DNA from: PALSA-1296 sp038210275
GTDB lineage: Bacteria; Bacteroidota; Ignavibacteria; Palsa-1295
Assembly (NCBI GenBank): GCA_038210275.1
Contig: JBBQWV010000006.1
Coordinates: 1 to 64,000 of the forward strand
Direction of reading: 5' to 3'
Length of the DNA stretch: 64,000 bases
Shown here: positions 34,147 through 42,669 of the stretch, piece by piece
Numbering within the stretch: position 1 is the first letter of the stretch
Layout of the letters: every line of letters begins with the position of its first letter
The notes under the pieces: generated by a model
Database searches by the model: none
Told to the model about the DNA's origin: nothing
Seen by the model: only the letters and a program-made list of their open reading frames with translations
Program-made: the position numbers and the translations under genes

Positions 34147-36405
34147 TTACATCACCACCAATTTCTGCACTACTACAGTATTCTCACCCTTAGGAGTGCT
34201 GATCTTCATACGGCAGAGATAGATGCCTGAGGCAACTCTGATGCCATTGTCATCAGTGCGATTCCATTCGAGCAGGTGCGGACCTTTTGTTAACTCCCCT
34301 TTAGCAGAAAGTGTAGTGATATGAATGCCATTCATATTGGTGATCTCCATCTGCGCATACGCCGTTTCTTCAAGGGTGAAAAGAAAATGCGCATCATCGG
34401 TGATAGGATTCGGAAAACATTGCACACGTACAGCCGTTGTAGGAATTTCGGCAACTGCAGCGAGCGAGTCATTAACATGAATGTTAAATGTCTGGAAGTC
34501 ATAATTTCCCTGCGAGTCGAAGGCGCGAAGGATGACGGTGTGGTCGCCGCTCTGATCGCCGACCGTTCCGGTTAACGAACCTTTCGAATCAACTTTCAAC
34601 CACGAAGGTCCATAGACAATTTTATATTGCGGATGCTCATCAGCAAAAGATGCAGCAATAGCTTTATAATAATAAAATCCTCGGCGTTTATAAGGTACTG
34701 TTGGCGGCGCAGAAACTATACGCATCGTTGTATCGAGCAATGCCCACTCCACAACACCTTTATCATAGCCGATACTTGCACAACCTTCGAGCAGGAAATA
34801 CGCAGGGTGCGTTTTTTTAATTTCAGGGGTAAGAATAAAGGCCGAATCAAATCCGAGATTCTTTCCGGCAATACGCCAAAAATAAAATGGCTTCTTGCCC
34901 GTCGGACCAATTCCGTGAATAGTAAATGTATCGGTCGTATTCGCCGAAAGCATCATGCTCAGATGATTAATATTCACCCATTCATGATTAATGGAATCGC
35001 GGGTCACGCGCACAGGAGAAAAACTGGTGATCTCCGGCGGAAGGTCAAAGTAGGAAGTAAATCTCCAGAAAATATTAAGAAGCATTTGTGATTGAACGGA
35101 GTCGTCGCCATCCAATCCATTCACCCAATCGGTTGAGCCGCCATTAAAAACTGCCCCGCCGCTTTTTGTCGTATAATATCCCATCGTTGCATGACCCGAA
35201 AGTAGATTTGCCGATGAAGCAGTCGGTGAAATTCCGAGAATAGAAAAATTCTTCGGCGTTTTATCTTCGCCTGTCACTATCGGAAAACCACGATCCCAAT
35301 CATAAAGCGCGCCATCGCATTCATATCCTGCAATAGCATCCTGCGCGCCGATGATATCGCCATCCTTTGCACCAGTGTTGCCATAGATCCAGTGATTCGA
35401 GTTGAAAATTGTATATCCTCCGTAACCAAGTGTTTGCGGAAAAATACCTCTACTATTAATAAATCCACCATGTTCAAAACTTACACCTATTAATGAATTC
35501 GGCGGATCATTTACTGGTGATCTGCCCCAATTCGAAGTGACTATTGAATCATGCAGCGGATACATCGGATCGGTCGCTGAATCTTTATAGCACACCATCG
35601 TCTGCAAACTATCTTCAAAACGTACCTGCCACCAGCATGTATTTCCTGAGAGACAAATTATTCTTCCTGCAAAATGCAAAAATGTTTCGAGTGCCGTTCT
35701 CTCCGGTCTCGACCAATACTCATCATGCCCAACGGCAACATAAGTTTTATAATGCGATAGGAACCAGGAATCGCGGTCAAGATCGGTATTCACGCAAAAC
35801 TCCGCTTCGAGATGATGAATTTCAAGCCATGTGACGAGTTTATCAGCCCAGCGGAAATAATTATTGGTAAGTGAATCGGAGAGTGGACGATTAAAACTTA
35901 CCTTTACTGATGCCGTCTTTGAATACGAATTAAAATCATAAAGACTCCGGCTTCCCCAATTATTATAAGCTTGCCACGTATTGGCAGTCAGACAAACGAC
36001 GGTCTTCGAATGCTTGCCAAGATCTTTTTCCCTAATAACAAAAATAAGTTTTTTTACAGTATCAGCAGAAGGAAGATCAGCTTCATAAACTCCTGAACTC
36101 CAAGAGGAAGGAATAACGATCTCTTTCGTGGGTTTCCAATTACATCCGAGAATAAATGCGCTATCGCCGGTTGTTTGTATGCCGCCGGGCAAATCCTTGA
36201 GTGTAAGAACTTCTTTTTTATTCAGTCCGAGTTTATAAATATGCATATCAAATTTTGGATCGGGAGTAGAAATATAGAAGCGCAGTTTTTCGCCTTGTGC
36301 AACCGAAAACGAACTGAGGTATCCATCAGCCTGAGCGAACGCCCCCTGATTTGATAATAAAATAAAGCAGATTATGACTATAACCCGAATTCCCGTGTGG
36401 TTCAT
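34147..36405 (-). CDS. Secreted DMFase-large-subunit-like protein with T9SS domain
   Basis: The 752-residue protein has a signal peptide (ending SNQGAFAQ) and a long central region like the C-terminal part of N,N-dimethylformamidase large subunits: 'VVCLTANTWQAYNNWGSRSLYDF', 'DRDSWFLSHYKTYVAVGHDEYWSRPERTALETFLHFAGRIICLSGNTCWWQVRFED'. After it comes an Ig/cadherin-like domain ('YGPSWLKVDSKGSLTGTVGDQSGDHTVILRAFDSQGNY') and a T9SS type A domain ('VQCFPNPITDDAHFLFTLEETAY...GIYLCRMKISTPKGENTVVVQKLVVM'). The enzymatic role is uncertain; a glutamine-amidotransferase-like fold is expected. Confidence 0.85.
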   Translation of the reverse strand: MNHTGIRVIVIICFILLSNQGAFAQADGYLSSFSVAQGEKLRFYISTPDPKFDMHIYKLGLNKKEVLTLKDLPGGIQTTGDSAFILGCNWKPTKEIVIPSSWSSGVYEADLPSADTVKKLIFVIREKDLGKHSKTVVCLTANTWQAYNNWGSRSLYDFNSYSKTASVKVSFNRPLSDSLTNNYFRWADKLVTWLEIHHLEAEFCVNTDLDRDSWFLSHYKTYVAVGHDEYWSRPERTALETFLHFAGRIICLSGNTCWWQVRFEDSLQTMVCYKDSATDPMYPLHDSIVTSNWGRSPVNDPPNSLIGVSFEHGGFINSRGIFPQTLGYGGYTIFNSNHWIYGNTGAKDGDIIGAQDAIAGYECDGALYDWDRGFPIVTGEDKTPKNFSILGISPTASSANLLSGHATMGYYTTKSGGAVFNGGSTDWVNGLDGDDSVQSQMLLNIFWRFTSYFDLPPEITSFSPVRVTRDSINHEWVNINHLSMMLSANTTDTFTIHGIGPTGKKPFYFWRIAGKNLGFDSAFILTPEIKKTHPAYFLLEGCASIGYDKGVVEWALLDTTMRIVSAPPTVPYKRRGFYYYKAIAASFADEHPQYKIVYGPSWLKVDSKGSLTGTVGDQSGDHTVILRAFDSQGNYDFQTFNIHVNDSLAAVAEIPTTAVRVQCFPNPITDDAHFLFTLEETAYAQMEITNMNGIHITTLSAKGELTKGPHLLEWNRTDDNGIRVASGIYLCRMKISTPKGENTVVVQKLVVM

Positions 36406-36711
36406 GTATGCTTAGTGATACTATCAAGTGACACAAAAAGAGAAAATGTCACTGATGAATAATGTTCTGTGCTATAATCAATGCAAAAATAAGGAGAATA
36501 ATTCAGGGAATCGGAGAAATATACACCAATGTCATTCCGAAGGAGACGATGAGCCGGAGGCGAAGAGCGACTGAGGAATCCCCTTAATCATTGTAGAGAC
36601 TGAGGAATGACATCCGTACGCGTGTACCCTTTAAGTAATCATCCCCCGAACTTCCAGAAACGGATGTTCGTTTAAGTCAAGCTAAATTTTGGCTACTATA
36701 TATAGATACGA
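36406..36711. repeat. Intergenic region with GTCATTCCGA-type repeat
   Basis: No gene is seen in this divergent interval. Positions about 36530-36612 hold a repeat of the related type 'gtcattccgaaggagacg', 'gactgaggaatcccc', ending 'gactgaggaatgacatcc'. The promoters for the flanking genes should lie on either side of it. Confidence 0.65.
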
Positions 36712-38025
36712 GTGCAGAATCCACCAAAGGTACAAACAGGCGCAATTTCCTATACCGAATACGATCTCCCAAACGGACTCCATGTGATCTTGCATGAAGA
36801 TCATAAAGCCCCAATAGTCTGCGTGAATATTGCATACCATGTCGGCTCCAAGAACGAAACGCCTGATCGTGCAGGCTTCGCTCATCTATTCGAGCATCTT
36901 CTTTTTGAAGGCTCTACAAATGTGAAGCGCGGCGAGTTTGATACGCATATCACGCAAGCAGGCGGATATGATAATGCTTATACGACTGAAGATAAAACAA
37001 ATTATTACGAAGTTCTTCCCGCCCATCAACTCGGATTAGCGCTATGGCTTGAAAGCGATAGAATGCTCGGCTTTGTACTTGATGAAGTGAGTTTGCGAAC
37101 TCAGAAAGATGTCGTCAAAGAAGAGAAACGCGAGCGATATGATAATACTCCATACGGTTCGCTCTCAGAAAGAATGATGAGTCTTGCCTATAAAAACTTT
37201 CCTTATAAATGGACAGTCATCGGGGATATGAATACGATCGAAGCCGCTACGCTCACCGATGTAAAAGATTTTTACGATACGTTCTATTCGCCGAGTAATG
37301 CTGTGCTCGTATTGACAGGTGCATTTCAGGAAGCGGATGTCCGCAAACAGATCGAAGAATATTTCGGAGACATCCCCGCGCATCCGGGCATACTTGAGCG
37401 TCCGATCTATAATGAAGAAGAGCAGCTTAATGAGCGTCGCGAAATTGTGACTACTGAAGCTGTGCCGCTTCCCGGAATTTTTTATGCGTATCCGATGCCT
37501 CCCGAAGGCAGTGATGAAGCTATTGCGCTCGACCTTTTGACGGATATTCTTTCGACCGGTAGAAGTTCACGCCTGTATCAGAAACTTGTTTATACCGGAA
37601 AGCTGGCTTCGGAAATGTCGGCTTATGTTGATCTTCGGGAAATGCCGGGCTTGCTTTGGATCTATGCTATCGGAAATCTTCCGGAGCAGGATACAATGCC
37701 GATAGAAATTGCCATCGAAGAAGTGATCGCCGAAATCCGTGAGACACATGTCAGCGAGATCGAATTGCAGAAGGCAAAGAATAAAACAGAGATGCGCCTG
37801 ATCGCAAGCCGGGTGACAACATCAGGCAAAGCAGATCAACTTGCGCATTCGCGAGTATTCTTTAATGATACGAGCAAGGCAAATTCCGTCATTGACCGGT
37901 ATCTTGCCGTAACAACGGAAGACATCCGCAAAGCCGCAGCAAAATATCTTGTCCCGGAAAAAAGATGTGTAGTTGTCTTTGTTCCTCCGCCGGAGGAAGA
38001 TGGAGATGATGAAGGCGATGAATAA
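36712..38025 (+). CDS. M16 zinc metallopeptidase, catalytic partner
   Basis: This 437-residue pitrilysin-family protease carries the inverted zinc motif in 'RAGFAHLFEHLLFEGS' (H58, E61, H62). The start is a GTG at 36712; an in-frame stop lies just upstream, so nothing earlier is possible. The C-terminal domain keeps the R/Y pattern used for substrate binding. It pairs with the next gene, the usual active/inactive M16 heterodimer. There is no signal peptide, so it may act in the cytosol, or its secretion signal has been missed. Confidence 0.92.
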   Translation: MQNPPKVQTGAISYTEYDLPNGLHVILHEDHKAPIVCVNIAYHVGSKNETPDRAGFAHLFEHLLFEGSTNVKRGEFDTHITQAGGYDNAYTTEDKTNYYEVLPAHQLGLALWLESDRMLGFVLDEVSLRTQKDVVKEEKRERYDNTPYGSLSERMMSLAYKNFPYKWTVIGDMNTIEAATLTDVKDFYDTFYSPSNAVLVLTGAFQEADVRKQIEEYFGDIPAHPGILERPIYNEEEQLNERREIVTTEAVPLPGIFYAYPMPPEGSDEAIALDLLTDILSTGRSSRLYQKLVYTGKLASEMSAYVDLREMPGLLWIYAIGNLPEQDTMPIEIAIEEVIAEIRETHVSEIELQKAKNKTEMRLIASRVTTSGKADQLAHSRVFFNDTSKANSVIDRYLAVTTEDIRKAAAKYLVPEKRCVVVFVPPPEEDGDDEGDE

Positions 38026-38049
38026 ATGACAATAGCTCAATAAAATTTT

Positions 38050-39414
38050 ATGACAACTTTAGACCGTTCGAAACCACCACAGCCGGGACCGATCACCTTG
38101 ATCGGCTTTCCGAAATTTATCACGACGCAGACTTCAGGCGGAACGCCCGTGTATCTTGTCGAGAATCACGGACAGCCACTTGTAAGCATCACGCTTTATT
38201 TGCGCGAAGGATCGGCGAATGATGTTGCAGGGAAAGAAGGCCGCTCGGCAATGAGCGCAGAACTTCTGACCAAAGGTACCGATACGCGCAGCGCAACGGA
38301 GATCGCAGAAGCGATTGATTTTGTCGGCGGCTCTTTAGGCGCAGGCGCTTCCTGGGATTCAACGACGATCTCAACTTCCGTTCTGACTCGCTACCTGCCA
38401 ACTGCGCTTGATCTCTTCGCTGATGTTGCGCTGAATCCGGCATTCGCAGGAGCAGAACTTGACCGCGCAAAGCTTCAACGCATTGCCGGAATCAAGCAAG
38501 CAAAAAGCGATCCGGGATATTTGGCAGAATCAATTTTTTCACGAATCGTTTTTGCTTCGCATCCTTATGCGCTTGAAGTAAATGGCACGGAAGAATCTGT
38601 TCCGAAATTTACTTCGGAAGAATTACAAAACATCTACAAAGGTATTTCTTCGCCAAGCAATTCTTTTTTTATCGCTGCCGGAGATATTACCGAAAGCGAG
38701 TTGCTGGGGATGATCGAGCACCGCTTTAAAGAATGGAAATCAAATCCTGCCAAATCTCAGAGTGTGACTGCACCACCAGCTCAGAAAAACAACAGAGTCG
38801 CGCTCGTAGAAAAGGCGCAAGCAGTTCAATCGGCAATCCGTGTCGGGCATATCGGCATTGCGCGCGATGATAAAGATTATGTTGCCTGCTACGTTTTGAA
38901 TATGCTTCTGGGCGGATATTTTAATTCGCGCATCAATATGAATTTACGTGAGAAAAACGGATTTACATACGGAGCGCGAAGTTTTTTTGATACGAGGAAA
39001 CAAACTGGCGCTTTTGCCGTCAGTACAGAGGTACGCACTGATGTTACGGCGAAGGCTATTGCGGAGATCATTAACGAGTTAACCCTCATTCGCAAAGAGC
39101 CGGTCAGCGAAGTTGAACTTTCGATGGTGAAAAATTATATCATTGGCAGCTTCCCTCTTTCGATCGAGACTCCGCAGCAAGTAGCAGGACGTGTTGCAAC
39201 GCTTGCACTTTACGGACTTGAAATGGATTACTATGACAAGTTCAGAGATACCGTTGCCGCGCTTAGCCGCGAAGATCTTCTGCGAACAGCACAAACATAC
39301 ATCCACCCGGATGCACTTACTATTACAGCATCGGGAGATGTCAAAGCATTGGAAAGCGATATGAAAGCTTTTGGCGATGTTGAAATTTACGATCACGATC
39401 TTATCAGAATTTAA
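38050..39414 (+). CDS. M16-family protein, non-catalytic partner
   Basis: The 454 residues share the M16 fold ('TPVYLVENHGQPLVSITLYLREGSAND', 'TRYLPTALDLFADVALNPAF', 'LNMLLGGYFNSRINMNLREKNGFTYGARSFFD'), but the HxxEH motif is replaced by 'GRSAMSAELLTKGT', so it cannot bind zinc in the usual way. It starts 24 bp after the catalytic partner and should form a heterodimer with it. The R-x-Y region 'REKNGFTYG' needed for substrate binding is retained, as is usual for the inactive subunit. Confidence 0.92.
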   Translation: MTTLDRSKPPQPGPITLIGFPKFITTQTSGGTPVYLVENHGQPLVSITLYLREGSANDVAGKEGRSAMSAELLTKGTDTRSATEIAEAIDFVGGSLGAGASWDSTTISTSVLTRYLPTALDLFADVALNPAFAGAELDRAKLQRIAGIKQAKSDPGYLAESIFSRIVFASHPYALEVNGTEESVPKFTSEELQNIYKGISSPSNSFFIAAGDITESELLGMIEHRFKEWKSNPAKSQSVTAPPAQKNNRVALVEKAQAVQSAIRVGHIGIARDDKDYVACYVLNMLLGGYFNSRINMNLREKNGFTYGARSFFDTRKQTGAFAVSTEVRTDVTAKAIAEIINELTLIRKEPVSEVELSMVKNYIIGSFPLSIETPQQVAGRVATLALYGLEMDYYDKFRDTVAALSREDLLRTAQTYIHPDALTITASGDVKALESDMKAFGDVEIYDHDLIRI

Positions 39415-39429
39415 GAAAGAGAATTTACA

Positions 39430-40449
39430 TTGGATACCATAACAAAAACCGCCCTCCAGACGAATGGATTTGCCGGAAAAGAACTCGATTATGCCCGCGA
39501 CCTTGTCGCAAAACATAAGGCAGTAAAATCCGAAATCGCAAAAGTTATCGTTGGTCAGAATGACGTAATCGAAGAATTGCTTATCGCGCTTCTTGCGCGT
39601 GGGCATTGCTTACTCATCGGTGTACCCGGACTTGCAAAGACGCTGCTCATCAGCACACTTGCTGAAGTCTTGCATCTGGATTTTAACCGCATCCAGTTCA
39701 CGCCTGATCTGATGCCGTCTGATATTACCGGTACGGAAATTCTCGAACAGAATATTTCCACCGGAGCAAAAGAATTTCGTTTTATCAAAGGACCTGTCTT
39801 CGCTAATATTATTTTAGCGGATGAGATCAATCGCACTCCGCCAAAAACTCAGGCAGCTCTTTTAGAAGCGATGCAAGAGCATAAAGTAACGGCTGCGAAT
39901 ACGACCTATACGCTGGACGAACCGTTCTTCGTACTTGCTACACAAAATCCTATTGAGCAAGAAGGCACGTACCCTTTGCCGGAAGCACAGCTTGATAGAT
40001 TCATGCTGAACATCTGGCTCGACTATCCTTCGGAAAAGGAAGAGATCGATATTGTCAAATCAACAACGAGTGAGTATAAACCTGTTCTCAGTAAAATTCT
40101 TTCAGGAAAAGATCTGGTTTTATATCAGGATCTTGTTCGTTACGTGCCGATCGCAGATAACGTTGTCGAGTATGCGGTGAAGCTCGTTGCAAAATCACGT
40201 CCGAAAAATCCGAGTGCGCCGGATTTCGTAAAGAAATATATCAGCTACGGTGCAGGACCTCGCGCCTCCCAATACCTCGTGCTCGGGGCAAAAGTCCGCG
40301 CACTATTGGATGGACGTTTCACTCCTTCTATCGAAGATATTCGTGCGCTTGCCATATCGGTGCTCCGCCATAGAATAGTCTTGAATTTCAATGCCGAGGC
40401 TGAGGGTATTTCGACTGTTGATCTTATCGAGAGATTAACGAAAGAATAA
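39430..40449 (+). CDS. MoxR-family AAA+ ATPase
   Basis: MoxR ATPases act as chaperone-like partners of von Willebrand factor A proteins. The 339 residues show Walker A GVPGLAKT (64-71), Walker B with 'ANIILADEINRTPPKTQAALLEAM', sensor 1 'FVLATQNPIEQEGTYPLPEAQLDRF' and a C-terminal lid. The start is a TTG at 39430 with a purine-rich region before it, 15 bp after the M16 gene, so the three are likely co-transcribed. A BatA/VWA gene follows two genes on; the DUF58 gene that normally sits between is missing here. Confidence 0.94.
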   Translation: MDTITKTALQTNGFAGKELDYARDLVAKHKAVKSEIAKVIVGQNDVIEELLIALLARGHCLLIGVPGLAKTLLISTLAEVLHLDFNRIQFTPDLMPSDITGTEILEQNISTGAKEFRFIKGPVFANIILADEINRTPPKTQAALLEAMQEHKVTAANTTYTLDEPFFVLATQNPIEQEGTYPLPEAQLDRFMLNIWLDYPSEKEEIDIVKSTTSEYKPVLSKILSGKDLVLYQDLVRYVPIADNVVEYAVKLVAKSRPKNPSAPDFVKKYISYGAGPRASQYLVLGAKVRALLDGRFTPSIEDIRALAISVLRHRIVLNFNAEAEGISTVDLIERLTKE

Positions 40450-40455
40450 CACGTA

Positions 40456-40612
40456 TGTCATTCTGAACGGAGCGAAGCGCAGTGAAGAATCCCGTAATAG
40501 ATTGTAGAATATTCGAGCACTCATCATTGCAAGGCGATCATCTTCGTGGTATTCTCTATTTCGCCAAATATTTTAGGTTGCTTCGTCGGACTCGCTTCCT
40601 CCTCGCAATGAC
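40456..40612. repeat. Composite GTCATTCTGAA / CTCGCAATGAC repeat overlapping subtilase start
   Basis: The left arm is 'gtcattctgaacggagcg' with 'agtgaagaatcccg', and the right arm is 'ttaggttgcttcgtcgg' ending 'cctcctcgcaatgac'. The final ATG lies within the start region of the following subtilase gene, so the repeat supplies its translation start and part of its signal peptide. Confidence 0.8.
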
Positions 40613-42623
40613 GTGTTTTTTACTTTTACTCCCGGCGCTCACTCACAGTCAAACAAAATATTGGATCGAGTTTAAGGATAAAGGCATCGCCTCACCAGCA
40701 TTTATTCCAGGCAATCCGATCTTTGATGCAACGGTGAAGCAATTCGTGCCGAAAGCCTTGAAACGCCGCTCCGAAGCACTTGGAACAACCACAATAGAAT
40801 CGCTCATTACTATAGAAGATGCTCCGGTTTCTTCGAAGTATCTTGATACATTACGCCAGCTTGGAATAACTCCTATCACCATTTCCAACTGGGCAAATGC
40901 AACGAGCGCTTTTCTTTCGGAGGCGCAAATAAATCTTTTACATAATCTTTCTTTTGTTTCAAGAATCAAACCGCTTGCAACAAGTAAAAACAATACACAA
41001 AGCATTGCGAAAGTGACTTCAATTTTTCTTCCTCTGCAAGATATTCATAGCGACGAACCAGAAATTTTACCGATCCCCGCCGGTTACGATACGATCATTT
41101 ATCATTATGGGGGAAGTTATCCGCAGCTTCGGCGCATTAATGTTTCGCCGCTTCATGCTATGGGCTTTGATGGCAACGGTATCACGCTTGGGATTCTTGA
41201 TGTTGGATTTCGGTGGAGGGCAATACGCGCAGTAAAGATGCATCATGTAATTGCGGAGTATGATTTTATTTTTCATGACTCTGTTACATCGAACGAATCA
41301 AATGATGTTCCCGATCAAGATGGACATGGCTCACTTGTATTAACGGCTGCTACAGGATTTTTTCCTGATTCCGTTATGGGACCTGCGTATAATCCCGATC
41401 TTCTTCTTGCGAAGACTGAAGATCTGCGCAGCGAAACTCCTGCTGAAGAAGATTATTTGGCTGCTGCAATGGAGTGGATGGAAAAACTTGGCGTTGATAT
41501 TACTTCAGCTTCACTTGGATATTTTGGTTTCGATAGCGGATTTGTCAGCCATACATATAATGATATGGATGGCAAGACAACCATTGCTGCAAAAGCTTGC
41601 CAAAGAGCGGCGCGCCTTGGTGTGCTTGTCTGCTCGGCAATGGGAAACGGCGGAACCACTGGCTACCCATACATGATAACTCCTGCCGATGCCGATAGTA
41701 TTCTTTCCGTAGGAGCGTTAGATGTCAACGATACCATCGCTGGTTTCTCTTCTCGTGGACCAACTTTCGATAAAAGATTGAAACCCGAGATATGCGCGCC
41801 GGGAGAACAAGTCTGGACGATGACGCATGACGATACTTTTACTTATGCTGGTGGTACTTCTCTTGCAACGCCACTCGTATCGGGAGCGTGTGCGCTTGTC
41901 AAGCAAGCGCATCCGGAAGCAAGCGCTCAGTCAATACGAAAAGCAATCATAAAGACGGGCATACTTTTTCCGGGTCAGCAACCCGATACTGCTTATGGAT
42001 ATGGAAGATTGGATGCATATAACGCTGCTCTCTCGCTCGGGACGATCATCGGTACAAAAAGAATGTGGAGAGTTGATTCGATCCATCACCTCGAAGTTGG
42101 TATCGCTGCAAATAACGGAGTGAAATTTCCGACGATCAAATATTCATTGGGTAGTATTAGCTCAGTAATCAATCTTGTTCCGGCTAGCGATTCACTTATC
42201 TATACTGCGACTTTCCCGGCATTCCCAAAAGGAACCCATATTCATTATTATGTTGAGACCTCCGATGGAGCCGATACACTCACTCGGTATCCACGGAATG
42301 CGCCGGACTCCATGTTTGATTTTTATGTAGGTGATACGATTATTAATCAAAAAAGCGTTGCTGAAATAACGGCGACAAAAGAACTTACACTCTCTCCAAA
42401 TCCTACGCATGATGTCATTGATATTCGCGTACAAACAGATGAAGCAGTGACATATAAAATTACAGACATTCTGGGACGAGAAATTATTTCTTATAGCGCA
42501 ACGCCCAACGTCCGAGAGATTCGCATTCGGCTGGATAGATTTGCTCCGGGGACTTATTACTTGGAAGCACGATCTATATCAGGAAAATTTTTACAGAACA
42601 AAAAATTTATTGTAGTACAATGA
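40578..42623 (+). CDS. Subtilisin-like serine protease with T9SS domain
   Basis: This secreted S8 protease has the catalytic triad visible as Asp in 'LGILDVGFRW', His in 'PDQDGHGSLV' and Ser in 'AGGTSLATPLVSGACAL'. A propeptide-like region precedes it and a T9SS sorting domain ends it ('LTLSPNPTHDVIDIRVQTDE...FAPGTYYLEARSISGKFLQNKKFIVVQ'). The start is unclear. ATG at 40608 gives MTCFLLLLPALTHSQ, with no basic n-region. The TTG at 40578 gives MLRRTRFLLAMTCFLLLLPA, a better signal peptide, so I choose it. Both starts lie in a repeat. The gene sits between the MoxR and BatA genes. Confidence 0.85.
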   Translation: MLRRTRFLLAMTCFLLLLPALTHSQTKYWIEFKDKGIASPAFIPGNPIFDATVKQFVPKALKRRSEALGTTTIESLITIEDAPVSSKYLDTLRQLGITPITISNWANATSAFLSEAQINLLHNLSFVSRIKPLATSKNNTQSIAKVTSIFLPLQDIHSDEPEILPIPAGYDTIIYHYGGSYPQLRRINVSPLHAMGFDGNGITLGILDVGFRWRAIRAVKMHHVIAEYDFIFHDSVTSNESNDVPDQDGHGSLVLTAATGFFPDSVMGPAYNPDLLLAKTEDLRSETPAEEDYLAAAMEWMEKLGVDITSASLGYFGFDSGFVSHTYNDMDGKTTIAAKACQRAARLGVLVCSAMGNGGTTGYPYMITPADADSILSVGALDVNDTIAGFSSRGPTFDKRLKPEICAPGEQVWTMTHDDTFTYAGGTSLATPLVSGACALVKQAHPEASAQSIRKAIIKTGILFPGQQPDTAYGYGRLDAYNAALSLGTIIGTKRMWRVDSIHHLEVGIAANNGVKFPTIKYSLGSISSVINLVPASDSLIYTATFPAFPKGTHIHYYVETSDGADTLTRYPRNAPDSMFDFYVGDTIINQKSVAEITATKELTLSPNPTHDVIDIRVQTDEAVTYKITDILGREIISYSATPNVREIRIRLDRFAPGTYYLEARSISGKFLQNKKFIVVQ

Positions 42624-42669
42624 CGGCAGCCATTTCTCAATTCACAATTTCTAATTCTCAATTTCCCCG

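Noticed and set aside
40649..41005. Open frame opposite the subtilase
   Set aside because: Shadow frame without signal, motif or start context.
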